Below, piece by piece: positions 34,840-45,607 of a stretch of DNA of 64,000 nucleotides. This DNA is from Candidatus Binatia bacterium (GTDB taxonomy: Bacteria > Desulfobacterota > Binatia > Bin18), in NCBI GenBank assembly GCA_022826945.1, contig JAJDTY010000073.1, positions 372,001-436,000 of the forward strand, in the 5' to 3' direction. The translations under genes were made by a program, and so were the position numbers. Below the pieces are notes generated by a model that did not search any database, was not told the DNA's origin, and saw only the letters and a list, made by a program, of their open reading frames with translations. Numbering within the stretch: the stretch's first letter is position 1; the number at the start of each line of letters is the position of its first letter.

Positions 34840-35745
34840 ATGGGCGCAGAGCGATGGCTGCGTGTTGCGGTATCTGTCCCTACTGAGGCGGTCGAGATCG
34901 TCTCCTATTTTCTGATCGAACTCGGCTCAAGCGGTATTGCTGAGGAGGAATGGAAACCAGACACGCCGCCACCAGCCTGGACGCTCGTCCAGGGATTTTT
35001 TCCCCCAGACCGGGATTCCGGAACGTTGTTGGCAAGCCTCACGAATTATCTCCAGGGTATCGCCACTGAGTATCCTACCTTGCTCACCTGCATTCCCGAG
35101 TGTGAGGTCATTACCAGCGACACCTGGCAAGACCGATGGAAAACCCATTTCCCTCCCCTCCCGGTTGGACAACGTTTACTCATTCTTCCGCCCTGGGAGG
35201 TCCGACCTGTGCAATCGAGGCGAGAGGTGATTGAGATTAATCCCAGTATGGCCTTCGGCACAGGGCATCACGCGACCACGTACACCTGTCTGGAGGTGCT
35301 CGAAGCGTTGTGTGACACGTATGGTCCTCCGGCGCGAGCCCTCGACCTGGGCACCGGCTCTGGAATTCTGGCTATTGCCTTAGCTAAACTAGGGACTCCT
35401 TCAGTCTGGGCAACAGATATCGATCCGAGCGCACGTGAGGAAGCGCAGAAGAATGCACTAGTGAACGGCGTCGCGACAGCCGTCCGCATCAGTGCCGCCA
35501 GCCTCAACGAACTTCCAGCTTATTTTCAGTTGGTCGTCGCCAACCTTTTTGCCTCAACGCTGACGGCACTCTGTCCAGCGCTCACGCAAGTACTGACGCG
35601 TTCCGGACACGCCATTTTATCCGGGATCCAGAGCGACCAGGCCGAGTCCGTGCTTCAGGCATTCAGCGCGCCAGAGTGGATGCTGGTAGAACGCTGCTCC
35701 AAAGACGACTGGACAACCCTGGTCTTGCGTCGGGACTCCGACTGA
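34840..35745 (+). CDS. prmA: Ribosomal protein L11 methyltransferase
   Basis: NPSMAFGTGHHATTYTCLEVLE; ALDLGTGSGILAIALAKLG; NLFASTL. Confidence 0.94.
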   Translation: MGAERWLRVAVSVPTEAVEIVSYFLIELGSSGIAEEEWKPDTPPPAWTLVQGFFPPDRDSGTLLASLTNYLQGIATEYPTLLTCIPECEVITSDTWQDRWKTHFPPLPVGQRLLILPPWEVRPVQSRREVIEINPSMAFGTGHHATTYTCLEVLEALCDTYGPPARALDLGTGSGILAIALAKLGTPSVWATDIDPSAREEAQKNALVNGVATAVRISAASLNELPAYFQLVVANLFASTLTALCPALTQVLTRSGHAILSGIQSDQAESVLQAFSAPEWMLVERCSKDDWTTLVLRRDSD

Positions 35746-35761
35746 CCGGACAGCAGGTGAT

Positions 35762-36508
35762 ATGCGGCGCTTCTCCATCCCATCCCAGGCCATCACTCAG
35801 GACCGTGCCCAGCTCAGCGGGGCGGAGTTTCATCATCTGCGTCACGTCCTGCGGCTCGGTCGTGGCGCACGCATTACCCTATACGATGAAAGAGGCGCGA
35901 CCTACCACGGTGAGATTCTCCGTATCGCGCCGACATATGCTGAGATCAGCATCACGCAACACCAGTCAGCGGCACCATCCTCTTTACACCTCACACTGGC
36001 TCAGGGCACGCTCAAAGGACGCAAAATGGACCTCGTGATTGAAAAAGCCACCGAACTCGGCGTTCATGTTATTGTGCCCCTTGTCTCAGCCTTTACAGTT
36101 GCCCGTATTCCTGACGGCAAACGGGCTGAACGGACAGCGCGCTGGCAGCATATCGCCCGTGCTGCGGCAAAACAGTCGGGCAGCCCGCCGCCCGAGATTC
36201 GCCCCCCGCAGTCTTTTCCTGAGTTCTTGCATTCTGTTCCGACTCCTTCAGGGAAGCTTATTTTCTCAGAACGAGAGCGGACGCTGCACCTCAGGGAGTT
36301 TGCCCAACACACCACTCAGTTCGACTCCCTGCATATTCTCGTTGGTCCGGAAGGCGGCTTTGCTCCTGAAGAAATCCAGCAGGCCCAGGCCGCCGGGTTT
36401 GTGTCGGTCAGTTTAGGCGCTTCGGTGCTGCGGGCTGAGACGGCGAGTATCACTGCTGTCGCCCTGTGTCAGTTTCTGTGGCGCGATATCCATTCCCCCT
36501 TGCCTTAA
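35762..36508 (+). CDS. rsmE: 16S rRNA (uracil1498-N3)-methyltransferase
   Basis: HHLRHVLRLGRGARI; KMDLVIEKATELGVHVIVPLVS; LVGPEGGFAPEEIQQAQAAGFVSVSLGASVLRAETA. Confidence 0.95.
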   Translation: MRRFSIPSQAITQDRAQLSGAEFHHLRHVLRLGRGARITLYDERGATYHGEILRIAPTYAEISITQHQSAAPSSLHLTLAQGTLKGRKMDLVIEKATELGVHVIVPLVSAFTVARIPDGKRAERTARWQHIARAAAKQSGSPPPEIRPPQSFPEFLHSVPTPSGKLIFSERERTLHLREFAQHTTQFDSLHILVGPEGGFAPEEIQQAQAAGFVSVSLGASVLRAETASITAVALCQFLWRDIHSPLP

Positions 36509-36596
36509 GCCCAATGACTGCCTAGCATGCCGCACCTGTGGACAGAGGAAATCCTTCTTCGTCTTGATGGAAGCGCGCCGGCTAAGAGGAGGCAGC

Positions 36597-37562
36597 ATGA
36601 TGCGTTTCGCCTTTATTATGGACCCGATTCAACACGTCCTGATCGACAAAGACACCACCTTTGTTTTTATGCTTGAGGCACAGGCACGTGGCCACGAGGT
36701 CTGGTATCTGGAAATGTCCGACTTGTTTATTGAACGCACGCGCGCCATGGGTCGGGCTCGCCAGATCGAACTGCGCCGGGAGCTGGACAATCATTTTACC
36801 TTTGGTGCAGAGCACACGGGCCCGTTGGGTGAGTTTGATGCGATTTTCATGCGCAAAGATCCGCCCTTTGATATTGCCTATCTGCACGCGACCCAGTTGC
36901 TCGACCTTGCCCAGAATGAGGGCGCGGTTGTCCTCAATCGTCCCGCCGGCCTACGCGCAGCGAACGAGAAACTCTACGCTCTCAACTTTCCCAGCGTCAT
37001 CCCCGTTACCTTGATCACCCACGACGCCAAGCGCCTCAAAGCCTTTCTCGATGAGCTGGGTGGAGAGATGATTATTAAGCCCATAGACGGTCATGGCGGT
37101 GCCGGTATTTTTTATGTCCGTCAGGATGATCGGAATCTGAATTCCATCCTCGAAACCCTGACTCAGGACGGGCGCGAGGCCATCATTGCCCAGCAGTATA
37201 TCCCGGAGGTCCGTCGGGGCGACAAGCGTCTTATCGCCCTGAACGGCGAGCCCATCGGTTGTACCCTGCGTGTACCCCGGGCCGATGAAAATCGGGGCAA
37301 TATCCACGTGGGTGGAACCTGCGTCAAGGCGGACATCACCGACCGCGATAAAGAGATCTGTCAAACCGTCGCCCCGTTTCTCCAGAGGGACGGGTTGTAT
37401 TTTGTCGGGCTCGACATCATTGGCGACTACCTGACCGAGGTTAATGTCACCAGCCCAACCGGTGTGCAGGAAATTGATCGGCTCAACCAGACCTGCCTGG
37501 AAGCCCAGGTTATTGACTTTGCCGAGCGGCAGGTAACAGCGCAGTCGCGTCCCCGTGCGTAA
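36597..37562 (+). CDS. gshB: Glutathione synthetase
   Basis: MRFAFIMDPIQHVLIDKDTTFVFMLEAQARGHEVWYLEMSDL; VIKPIDGHGGAGIF-type motif (IIKPIDGHGGAGIFYV); EVNVTSPTGVQEI. Confidence 0.96.
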   Translation: MMRFAFIMDPIQHVLIDKDTTFVFMLEAQARGHEVWYLEMSDLFIERTRAMGRARQIELRRELDNHFTFGAEHTGPLGEFDAIFMRKDPPFDIAYLHATQLLDLAQNEGAVVLNRPAGLRAANEKLYALNFPSVIPVTLITHDAKRLKAFLDELGGEMIIKPIDGHGGAGIFYVRQDDRNLNSILETLTQDGREAIIAQQYIPEVRRGDKRLIALNGEPIGCTLRVPRADENRGNIHVGGTCVKADITDRDKEICQTVAPFLQRDGLYFVGLDIIGDYLTEVNVTSPTGVQEIDRLNQTCLEAQVIDFAERQVTAQSRPRA

Positions 37563-37572
37563 CTGACATCCA

Positions 37573-38289
37573 ATGCCGCACGACGCTCGCACTCCGACTG
37601 ACCGGGCTTGGTCGGTGCATACCCGTGAGGTCTTCTATTCCTTTCTGGCTGGAATTTTTCTGACCTCGCTGACCTTGGGGAATGTTGTCGGCATTACAAA
37701 GTTCGTCGACCTGGGCTGGTTTGTGATCCCGGCCGGGCTGTTGGCCTACCCTTTTACCTTTTTGGCCACCGACCTGATCAGCGAACTCTACGGCCGGCGA
37801 AGGGCGCAGTCCATCGTCTGGGTTGGTTTTTGCATGAATTTCTTCATGCTTTTTCTGATGTGGTTTGGTCACGTGTTGCCGGATGCCTCGGGCGTATCAG
37901 GGGCAGCCGCAACGTTTGACGCGGTGTATGCCTTTATGAAGCCGGGCGTTATTGCCTCTATGATTGCCTATCTGGTCGCCCAGTCCGTTGATGTGTATCT
38001 CTTCCATTTCTGGCAACAGCTCACCAGGGGACGACATTTATGGCTGCGTAATAACGGCTCGACCATGCTCAGCCAAATCATTGATACGTTTCTTATCTCG
38101 TCGATTCTGTATGCTTCCGGCGCGCTCGGCTCAGCCATTGATTCGCTAGACAAGCTCATCCCGCTGGCGCTGTCCTCGTATGCCTTCAAGCTCGTCTTTG
38201 CCCTGCTCGACACACCCCTGTTCTACCTGGGGGTGTATTGCCTGAGAGACCGCGTCCCGGCCATAGACGAGAGTCAGCCCGCAACATAG
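37573..38289 (+). CDS. Queuosine precursor (VUT/YhhQ-type) transporter
   Basis: LTSLTLGNVVGITKFVDLG, FLATDLISELYGRRRAQSIVWVGF, LVAQSVDVYLFHFWQQLTRGRHLWLRNNGSTMLSQIIDTFL. Confidence 0.88.
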   Translation: MPHDARTPTDRAWSVHTREVFYSFLAGIFLTSLTLGNVVGITKFVDLGWFVIPAGLLAYPFTFLATDLISELYGRRRAQSIVWVGFCMNFFMLFLMWFGHVLPDASGVSGAAATFDAVYAFMKPGVIASMIAYLVAQSVDVYLFHFWQQLTRGRHLWLRNNGSTMLSQIIDTFLISSILYASGALGSAIDSLDKLIPLALSSYAFKLVFALLDTPLFYLGVYCLRDRVPAIDESQPAT

Positions 38290-38328
38290 CCAGCACGCTC
38301 AGGCGTGCGCCGTAGCCGTATCAGCCGG

Positions 38329-39000
38329 CTATTCAGATTGCCGAGCCTCCCACTCCTCAAACCGGACCATGCGCAGACTATTGGGCGTTTCGTGGAGAAT
38401 ATAGGTGACTGGTTCGCGAAAGGTCTTAGTCCTAAACGCTTTCTGAGCCCGTTCCCACAGGTCAAGATCTTCTCCGTAGTTCAGGTCACAAAACCCACCC
38501 AGCTCGATAAAGACGGTGCGCTTTCCGAACAGCGTCCCACCGATTACACATTCGGATATGCGGATGAGTTTGGTCGGATCAAAGAAGTCGACGACCCACT
38601 GCTTGCCAGCGACCTGGACGCCGCCCTGAATCAAATCAAGGTCATGCTGACGCAACAGTTCGAGTCGCGTCTCCAAATGGGCAGGGCGATATTCGTCATC
38701 ACTATCGAGACAGGCGATGTGTTCTCCACGGGCTTCCGTAACACCACGGTTGCGTGCGGCCCCAACCCCCTGATTGGCTTGGCGGACATAGCGAATCTGG
38801 TCAGACTGTTTCTGCCACGCCGCGACAACTTCGGCCGTATTATCGGTGCTTCCATCGTCGATGACGATCAGTTCCCAGTCCGTGAATGTCTGGGCCAGTA
38901 CCGATGCAATACTCCGTGGCAATAAATCCGCTCGATCAAAAGTCGGTAGGATCACCGATATCAGTGGCGTGTTGTGTCCTGCGTCTTGTTTCCCTGACAC
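38329..39000 (-). CDS. Glycosyltransferase family 2
   Basis: PLISVILPTFDRADLLPRSIASVLAQTFTDWELIVIDDGSTDNTAEVV; LDSDDEYRPAHLE. Confidence 0.92.
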   Translation of the reverse strand: MSGKQDAGHNTPLISVILPTFDRADLLPRSIASVLAQTFTDWELIVIDDGSTDNTAEVVAAWQKQSDQIRYVRQANQGVGAARNRGVTEARGEHIACLDSDDEYRPAHLETRLELLRQHDLDLIQGGVQVAGKQWVVDFFDPTKLIRISECVIGGTLFGKRTVFIELGGFCDLNYGEDLDLWERAQKAFRTKTFREPVTYILHETPNSLRMVRFEEWEARQSE

Positions 39001-39199
39001 TGCTGCGTCCCTCCCCGCCCAACGTCACTATCACTGGATGTTGATATACCGCCCGCTAGTGGTCAAATCGTCCGTCTCTCCTCCACGCGCTATCATCACC
39101 GACTCATCAACGTCAACGGTTTAAGCCTCGCCTCTTGTACACCCGTAATAGGGCTTGCCAAGAAACTGGATTAACTGCTAAGAGGATGCCCCACTAGGT

Positions 39200-39272
<73 letters not shown>

Positions 39273-39348
39273 CATTTTCTCTTCACATCATCAGTGAAAT
39301 GAGATTGACAGCCATCCACGGCCAACCAAGCGTGTGATGAGACTCGTT

Positions 39349-41085
39349 TCAATTTCGCGGTATGCGAATCTCCTCAACCATGTCTTGGACTGCAGGTGGT
39401 GGCGGGCTGGTGAACGAGGAAACGACAAGCGCGATGCCAAAGTTGATCAGCATGCCAACTCCGCCAATACCTTCGGGTGAGATACCCCAGAGCCAGTGCT
39501 CGGCCGTATTGGCTTCAGGGCTGATAAATTTGAAATAGATAATATAGGCGGTGGTAAAACTCATGCCGCAGATCATGCCGGCAATCGCCCCGGCTCGGTT
39601 CAGGCGTTTGGAAAAAATCCCCAGGACAATTACCGGAAAGAAGCTCGAAGCGGCCAGGCCAAAGGCAAACGCCACGACTTGGGCGACAAACCCCGGCGGG
39701 TAAATACCGAAATAGCCGGCGATAATCACCGCTCCGGCCGCGGCGAAACGGGCATAGCGGAGCTCTTGCTGCTCGGTGATATCCGGACGAATCACCTTTT
39801 TCATCAGATCATGGGAGACCGACATCGACAGGACGAGCAACAGGCCGGCCGCAGTAGACAGAGCGGCCGCCAGACCGCCCGCCGCAACCAAGGCGACGAT
39901 CCAAGCCGGGAGTTGGGCAATTTCCGGGTTGGCGAGCACGATAATATCGCGGTCGATGTATAACTCATTGCCCTTCCAGCCTTGCGCTGTCGCGCGCTCG
40001 GCAAAGGCAGGGTTGCGATCATTATAATACTGAATCCGACCGTCCTGGTTCTTATCGGAAAACCGAATCAGGCCGGTTTCTTCCCATTTTGAGAACCAGT
40101 CAGGCACCTGGGCATATGCGGTGTTATGAACGGTCGTTAAGAGATTGGTCCGGGCAAACGCCGCAACCGCAGGAGCAGTAGCGTACAGGATGACAATAAA
40201 CAGCAGGGCCCATCCGGCTGAGAGACGCGCATCTTTCACCTTCGGAACCGTAAAAAAACGGGTGATGACATGCGGCAGACCGGCCGTCCCGACCATCAGA
40301 GAGAGGGTAATGAAAAAGACATCGATAGTCGTTTTACTCCCCCGACCGGTGTAGGCCGCAAAACCAAGATCCTGGCTTAAGCCGTCAAGCTTATCCAGCA
40401 GAGACGTTCCTGGCTCCGTTGTCAGTTCCGCCCCAAAACCAATTTGGGGGAGTAGCGTATCGGTCATCAACAGGGAGATAAAAAAGGTAGGCAACATATA
40501 GGCAAAGATCAGCACACAGTATTGGGCGACTTGCGTATAGGTAATGCCTTTTTGTCCACCGGTTACGGCGTAGATAAAGACGATGGCCATGCCGATAACC
40601 ACGCCGAATTCAACCGGGACTTCTAAGAAACGCGCAAACACGACACCGACCCCACGCATCTGACCAGCCACATAGGTAAACGAGACAAAGATGGCGCAGA
40701 CAAGCGCGGCGACCCGGGCGGTCTGCGAGTAATAGCGTTCGCCAACAAAGTCCGGCACGGTGTATTTCCCGAACTTCCGTAGGTATGGTGCGAGCAACAG
40801 GGCTAAGAGCACATACCCGCCCGTCCAGCCCATCAGATACATTGCACCGTCACGTCCCAGGAAGGACATCATGCCCGCCATTGAGATAAACGAGGCCGCA
40901 CTCATCCACCCTGCGGCGGTCGCCATGCCGTTCGCGACGGCACCGACCCGCGAACCGGCAACATAAAAGTCACTCGTTGACTCAGCTTTGGCTCGCCAGG
41001 CGATGCCGATATAGAGCGCGAATGAAAGGCCAACGATAATGAAGGTCCATATTTTGACCGGATCTGTCGGAAGGAGGTCCATCAC
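39349..41085 (-). CDS. Sodium:solute symporter (SSF; ActP-like cation/acetate symporter)
   Basis: 13-TM-like hydrophobic protein; FYVAGSRVGAVANGMATAAGWMSAASFISMAGMM; paired with a DUF4212 small subunit. Confidence 0.92.
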   Translation of the reverse strand: MMDLLPTDPVKIWTFIIVGLSFALYIGIAWRAKAESTSDFYVAGSRVGAVANGMATAAGWMSAASFISMAGMMSFLGRDGAMYLMGWTGGYVLLALLLAPYLRKFGKYTVPDFVGERYYSQTARVAALVCAIFVSFTYVAGQMRGVGVVFARFLEVPVEFGVVIGMAIVFIYAVTGGQKGITYTQVAQYCVLIFAYMLPTFFISLLMTDTLLPQIGFGAELTTEPGTSLLDKLDGLSQDLGFAAYTGRGSKTTIDVFFITLSLMVGTAGLPHVITRFFTVPKVKDARLSAGWALLFIVILYATAPAVAAFARTNLLTTVHNTAYAQVPDWFSKWEETGLIRFSDKNQDGRIQYYNDRNPAFAERATAQGWKGNELYIDRDIIVLANPEIAQLPAWIVALVAAGGLAAALSTAAGLLLVLSMSVSHDLMKKVIRPDITEQQELRYARFAAAGAVIIAGYFGIYPPGFVAQVVAFAFGLAASSFFPVIVLGIFSKRLNRAGAIAGMICGMSFTTAYIIYFKFISPEANTAEHWLWGISPEGIGGVGMLINFGIALVVSSFTSPPPPAVQDMVEEIRIPRN

Positions 41086-41387
41086 TGGGCACCCCCACTA
41101 CGCACCCCTTCTCGCTCCTCCAGGCCATATTCCCGGTCCAGACGATTCATCAGCCACACGTACACGAAGATCAGAATGACAAAGACATACATCGAGCCCT
41201 GTTGCGCCATCCAAAAACCAAGCCGAAAGCCGCCCAGCCGGATGGTGTTCAGCCCGTCAACACAGAGAATGGACAGCCCAAAGGAAACGATAAACCAGAC
41301 GCTGAGCAGGGCTCCGACAATGAGAAGATTCGTACGCCAGTAACGCTGGGACAGGTGGGATACGGATTCATCTTTCATATATGACAC
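41082..41387 (-). CDS. DUF4212 sodium/substrate symporter small subunit
   Basis: YWRTNLLIVGALLSVWFIVSFGLSILCVDGLNTIRLGGFRLGFWMAQQGSMYVFVILIFVYVWLMNRLDREYG. Confidence 0.9.
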   Translation of the reverse strand: MSYMKDESVSHLSQRYWRTNLLIVGALLSVWFIVSFGLSILCVDGLNTIRLGGFRLGFWMAQQGSMYVFVILIFVYVWLMNRLDREYGLEEREGVRSGGAQ

Positions 41388-41457
41388 ACCTCTTGATAGG
41401 CCAGACGGAGAAATCTGAGGAGATACTGCCGCGGTCTTTTCCCAAGATAAAAATCAA

Positions 41458-41868
41458 CTAGGCCGCGTCCGGTGGCGAGGGGAATTCATGCGAGACAATA
41501 TAGTGAAGCACAGTCTGGGGTGTGATCAGACCAACCACAACATCTTGACGAACCACGGGCAAATGATGAATTTTCTGCTCTCGCAAAATGGTGAGCACCT
41601 GATCCGCAGGAGTGAATTCGTCGACGGTTATCACATATTCCGTCATTAGTGTTTCCACAGTCACATCGTTGGAACGCTGGGCAAGAAAGGCGTCGAGCAT
41701 GTCGCTTTCGGTGATGATACCAACAACTCGTCCGTTCGTATCGGTGACGGGCAGGCCAGTGATGTCCAACCGGGCAAGTTGGCGCGCAGCCTCGGCCAGG
41801 GTCGTCTCGGGAGAGACAACCACATCGTTTGCCGCCATAAATTGTCGGGCGTGCCCCTTCACTGACAC
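41458..41868 (-). CDS. CBS-domain pair protein
   Basis: Two CBS motifs: DITGLPVTDTNGRVVGIITESDML and KIHHLPVVRQDVVVGLITPQTVL. Confidence 0.9.
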   Translation of the reverse strand: MSVKGHARQFMAANDVVVSPETTLAEAARQLARLDITGLPVTDTNGRVVGIITESDMLDAFLAQRSNDVTVETLMTEYVITVDEFTPADQVLTILREQKIHHLPVVRQDVVVGLITPQTVLHYIVSHEFPSPPDAA

Positions 41869-42068
41869 CTCCCTCTCTCCACCACCGGGTGTATCGAGTC
41901 AAACATGGGTATTGTGACACACTCAACCTACAACGTCGAGATTGCTCACGCATCGGCATTTATCCTGTCGCTTTGTTCACCCATGGCAGCACCACCACCA
42001 GATCGGCTCGAAGACACCTCACTTCTGTGGTATTGGTGTAACAACACCTTTTAGAGGAGGAAGAACAG

Positions 42069-42446
42069 ATGCCAGTTGTCCACAACGAAACAGTAGAAAA
42101 ATTTGCCCTTCCCGGCTTGGAACACCAGACCCTCGCCGGGCCGGAACATGGCATGCAGGCCTTAGAAATGTGGATGCAAACCATCAAGCCCGGCAGCGGG
42201 ACGCCCGTTCACCGTCACGACTGTGAAGAGGCTATCGTGGTGTTGCGCGGCGCGGGACGCTTGACGGTTGAGGGAGAGGATACGGATTTTGGTCCGAACT
42301 CAACGCTCCAGATACCACGCGATGTGATCCATCAGATAGTCAATACCGGGACAGAGGATATGTTTATTGTTGCGGCTCTCGGCCAGGCACCGGTCAGAGT
42401 CTGCACCGCGGACAATGAACACATGCCCCTTCCCTGGCAAGACTAA
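42069..42446 (+). CDS. Cupin-domain protein
   Basis: TPVHRHDCEEAIVVLRGAGRLTVEGEDTDFGPNSTLQIPRDVIHQIVNTG. Confidence 0.88.
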   Translation: MPVVHNETVEKFALPGLEHQTLAGPEHGMQALEMWMQTIKPGSGTPVHRHDCEEAIVVLRGAGRLTVEGEDTDFGPNSTLQIPRDVIHQIVNTGTEDMFIVAALGQAPVRVCTADNEHMPLPWQD

Positions 42447-42469
42447 GGCGTCGGTGCGCTGGCTGAGGG

Positions 42470-42904
42470 TCAGGCCTCTTCCCTCACCCTTCTTCTGGTC
42501 CATAGAAAGAAACTGCCCGCGCCCAGCCCGCCGCCTATCACATCCGCGACGACATCGACCGTGCTGGACACACGTCCCGGCACGAAGCTCTGATGCCATT
42601 CATCGCTGAGCCCATATCCAAGAGTAAAGAGAAGGGCGAAAAGCACGACTGCCAGAGACGAACATCCCTCCCACGTCTCCCTGAGCGCTACCGTCCAGAG
42701 CCAACCCAACACGGCATACGCTGCCACATGGACCAAGGTATCGGAGGAAGACACCACCTGAGGAAGACGCAACCTGGGTTGATCGGAAAGGTAGTAGAGA
42801 AGTCCGCAATAACTCACGACCGCGGACCATGCGAGAAGCTGTCGGCCCCAAGTCGCCTTTCCTTTTTGTTCCACCTGGCCTTGCCACATGATACGATTTT
42901 CCAC
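42470..42904 (-). CDS. VanZ-like membrane protein
   Basis: YYLSDQPRLRLPQVVSSSDTLVHVAAYAVLGWLW; GLSDEWHQSFVPGRVSSTVDVVADVIGGGLGA. Confidence 0.87.
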   Translation of the reverse strand: MENRIMWQGQVEQKGKATWGRQLLAWSAVVSYCGLLYYLSDQPRLRLPQVVSSSDTLVHVAAYAVLGWLWTVALRETWEGCSSLAVVLFALLFTLGYGLSDEWHQSFVPGRVSSTVDVVADVIGGGLGAGSFFLWTRRRVREEA

Positions 42905-42921
42905 ACACCCTCAGCCGACCA

Positions 42922-44076
42922 CTAATCGACGGCCATAATCTGCGTATTCACAAAATAGGGAAAGTCGAACGTTGTCATCTCGCCGACCTGCTTGCCTGGG
43001 ATTGGAAGCAGACGAACGGAGAGCGGTTTCTGCAACTTCCAGCCTAACGCCTCAACATCTGAGAGAAGTCCCATCAGTTGATGCTGAGAGACGTCGCCAG
43101 CAAGCGGGATGGTGTCAAGCCCGGTACCGCACACTGCGGAATATGTCAGCAGTTGGGGAAGTCGGATTTTTCCCTGATTATTGCGTTCAGCGAGACCAGC
43201 ATCTTCGAGCACTGGCAACATAAGTCCACAGTAGCCACACTGGTCGAGGGTCGTCGCTTTGAGTGCCGCAGTGACCAAGGCAGCTGCCGCAAGCGTGCCC
43301 GGACTGCCAAAGGGAGCGGCGCTGATCTGCTCAATTGCCCGGGCAATACTGCTTCCAGGGCCCGGCGCCGGTGAAAGGTCAAAGCCCGCAAATCGAAAAT
43401 ACTGCTGCCCAAGGCGTTTCAGACGTCGCGCAAGGGGGCGAAGCTGACGTTCAAATGCCTGTTGTATCTGAGTGATAAGCCCGGTCGGACTGAGATCAGG
43501 CGGGGCAACGGACTCCACCACATCGGCAGCTTCAAGGGCAAGGGAGACGGCTGGCGTTCCAGTGTGGAACGCCACCGGGAAGAAAGGGGTCTGGGCACGG
43601 ATGTGTATCGCGGCCGCAAATCGGAGATTGCCAAATCCATCCGGCGTCGTGTCTGCGACCGTCTTCATAATACCGGCAATCGCTTGGGTTACAGACCGAG
43701 CGGGAACGTGGTCGCCGTTGCCGAGACGGGCGCTGACGAACATGATTTCGGTCCCAGCGATCAGATCTGGCAACAACTCAACAAACCGGCGCTCCTCGGG
43801 CACGCTCGGGTCGACTGGTCCGAGCGCGCAATAATCCAACCCATTGGCGAGACAGCAGGCTTCCAGCTCTTGGGCAAAGCGAAGGATCGTGGCAGGAGCG
43901 CAGTCGGCCAGGTACTGAGGAAATGGAGGGGTAGCCAAACGGAGGGTTTGCACCGCTAACCCTTCCTCCTCACAGATGGTCTTTACTTCCTTGGCGAAGC
44001 GTCCGCCTTGCGCGATCCGATTGGTCTTCAGCGGAAAGCCGGGATCGAGCCCTATCGTAATAGACCGAATCTTCAT
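42922..44076 (-). CDS. DUF711-family protein
   Basis: MKIRSITIGLDPGFPL; AIHIRAQTPFFPVAFHTGTPAVSLALEAADVV; YCGLMLPVLEDAGLAERN; CGTGLDTIPLAGDVSQHQLMGLLSDVEAL. Confidence 0.75.
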   Translation of the reverse strand: MKIRSITIGLDPGFPLKTNRIAQGGRFAKEVKTICEEEGLAVQTLRLATPPFPQYLADCAPATILRFAQELEACCLANGLDYCALGPVDPSVPEERRFVELLPDLIAGTEIMFVSARLGNGDHVPARSVTQAIAGIMKTVADTTPDGFGNLRFAAAIHIRAQTPFFPVAFHTGTPAVSLALEAADVVESVAPPDLSPTGLITQIQQAFERQLRPLARRLKRLGQQYFRFAGFDLSPAPGPGSSIARAIEQISAAPFGSPGTLAAAALVTAALKATTLDQCGYCGLMLPVLEDAGLAERNNQGKIRLPQLLTYSAVCGTGLDTIPLAGDVSQHQLMGLLSDVEALGWKLQKPLSVRLLPIPGKQVGEMTTFDFPYFVNTQIMAVD

Positions 44077-44198
44077 GGATTTTCCCCTACATCAGCGGCG
44101 GGTAGACATATCTCCAGCACTATCACTTCCACGTTCTGCCCATTGGCACCGTTTCCATTTATCAGTATTATACCTGGGAAAAATAGAGCGATCCGACT

Positions 44199-44744
44199 AT
44201 GGCGAAAAAAGAGGAGCCGACAACCCTGTTGGACGAACAGGCTACGGGAGAGGGGGCTGATGTTCAGATTCGCCTGACGCGCCGTCCTCCGTGGCAGCCG
44301 TCCCCACGCCTTCCCGATTATTTACTGGAAGACGAGCTCAATCGGCTCATGGACCCGCGCGAGTGGAAAACCTACCGGGCCTTGTGGCGGCACTCCATCG
44401 GTTTACGACGGACTCCACTGATTACGGCTGGCTATGCCGAAATCTGTGAGATGACGGGCTTGTCCCGGGCCTCGGTTATCCGGGCTTTGAAAGGGCTCAT
44501 GAAGAAGCGCTATGTCATACGGATCCTCGGACCAGAGGCGAAAGGTGAGACTCGGGTCGAAAAGGCCCGGTTACCAACCAAACCGCGCGATGGACATCGA
44601 TATCTGGTCTGTACGTATCGCGAAGTGATAGAAGGGCGGCTCAAGGACGGAACGCCGCTCAAGGATATTCCCGAAGGGGGCCTGTTCCCGGAGGAGGTCC
44701 AGGTCTTTCGGCGTGAAGAGCAAGACCCGTTATTCTCAAGCTAG
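44199..44744 (+). CDS. Helix-turn-helix (winged-helix-like) DNA-binding protein
   Basis: LITAGYAEICEMTGLSRASVIRALKGLMKKRYVIRI resembles an HTH of the replication-initiator/MarR-like type. Confidence 0.65.
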   Translation: MAKKEEPTTLLDEQATGEGADVQIRLTRRPPWQPSPRLPDYLLEDELNRLMDPREWKTYRALWRHSIGLRRTPLITAGYAEICEMTGLSRASVIRALKGLMKKRYVIRILGPEAKGETRVEKARLPTKPRDGHRYLVCTYREVIEGRLKDGTPLKDIPEGGLFPEEVQVFRREEQDPLFSS

Positions 44745-44805
44745 CGCCCTTGCATCCAGTCTCTGTGTGGGGCATCTTCAGTCAATTACGAGTGGCAGTA
44801 AACCT

Positions 44806-45579
44806 ATGTGTGCAGGAGTGACGAAACAGCATTGTGGACTGAGAGCAGGGGTGGTGCTCGGTATCATTCTGTTCCTCGCATTCGGCCTTTTCGACTGGAT
44901 CGTGCCGTGTGTCTCTGAGGCGCAATTTCTGGGCCAGGGTACGCGATTGGGAAACCGCTTGACGCGCGAGAGTCGGCTGCGGTTGCGCCAGGAAAAACAG
45001 AAAAGAGGATCAGGACCAGAAATGGAAGAGATTATCCGTCGGCTGGGGAATGATCGGCCGGAAACACGCATGAGTGCGGTGAAGTCGCTCGGAGAGATGA
45101 AAAATCCGCAGACGATTGACTATCTGCTCAATGCGACCGCGGATGCTGATATTCGGGTCAAGGTTAAAGCCATTGAATATCTGGGCAATATGCGAGCGAC
45201 CGATGCCACCCCGGCCCTGGCCCAGCAGTTATTTTTGCGCGACGTGCATGCCGGAGTCAAAAAAAAGGTTTTGATTGCCTTAGGCAAAATTGGTGACCCG
45301 CGGGGCGCCATGCCCATTATGGAGTTTTTGCGGCGCGACCTTGATGAGCCGACAAAAGGAACGGCCCTCTTTGCTCTGAAAGAAGTGGGGACGGAGGATG
45401 TCCTCACTTTTCTCGACGAATTCTCCCGCATCGAGGAGTCGGTCCCCCTGCGGAGGCTGGCTGCTGACGCAGCAATGGATATCCGGCACCGCCTCTCGCC
45501 GGAATTCGCTCCGGTTGTCCCCTCGTTCGTAAAACAGGTGGAACTGCGAGAAAAGATGGAAAAGGGAGCAAAACCGTAA
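44806..45579 (+). CDS. Secreted HEAT-repeat protein
   Basis: N-terminal hydrophobic segment ([21 protein letters not shown]) then repeated HEAT-like units ([39 protein letters not shown]). Confidence 0.75.
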   Translation: MCAGVTKQHCGLRAGVVLGIILFLAFGLFDWIVPCVSEAQFLGQGTRLGNRLTRESRLRLRQEKQKRGSGPEMEEIIRRLGNDRPETRMSAVKSLGEMKNPQTIDYLLNATADADIRVKVKAIEYLGNMRATDATPALAQQLFLRDVHAGVKKKVLIALGKIGDPRGAMPIMEFLRRDLDEPTKGTALFALKEVGTEDVLTFLDEFSRIEESVPLRRLAADAAMDIRHRLSPEFAPVVPSFVKQVELREKMEKGAKP

Positions 45580-45607
45580 CCCTTGGGTGTGGAAAGGGAA
45601 GGAATGC

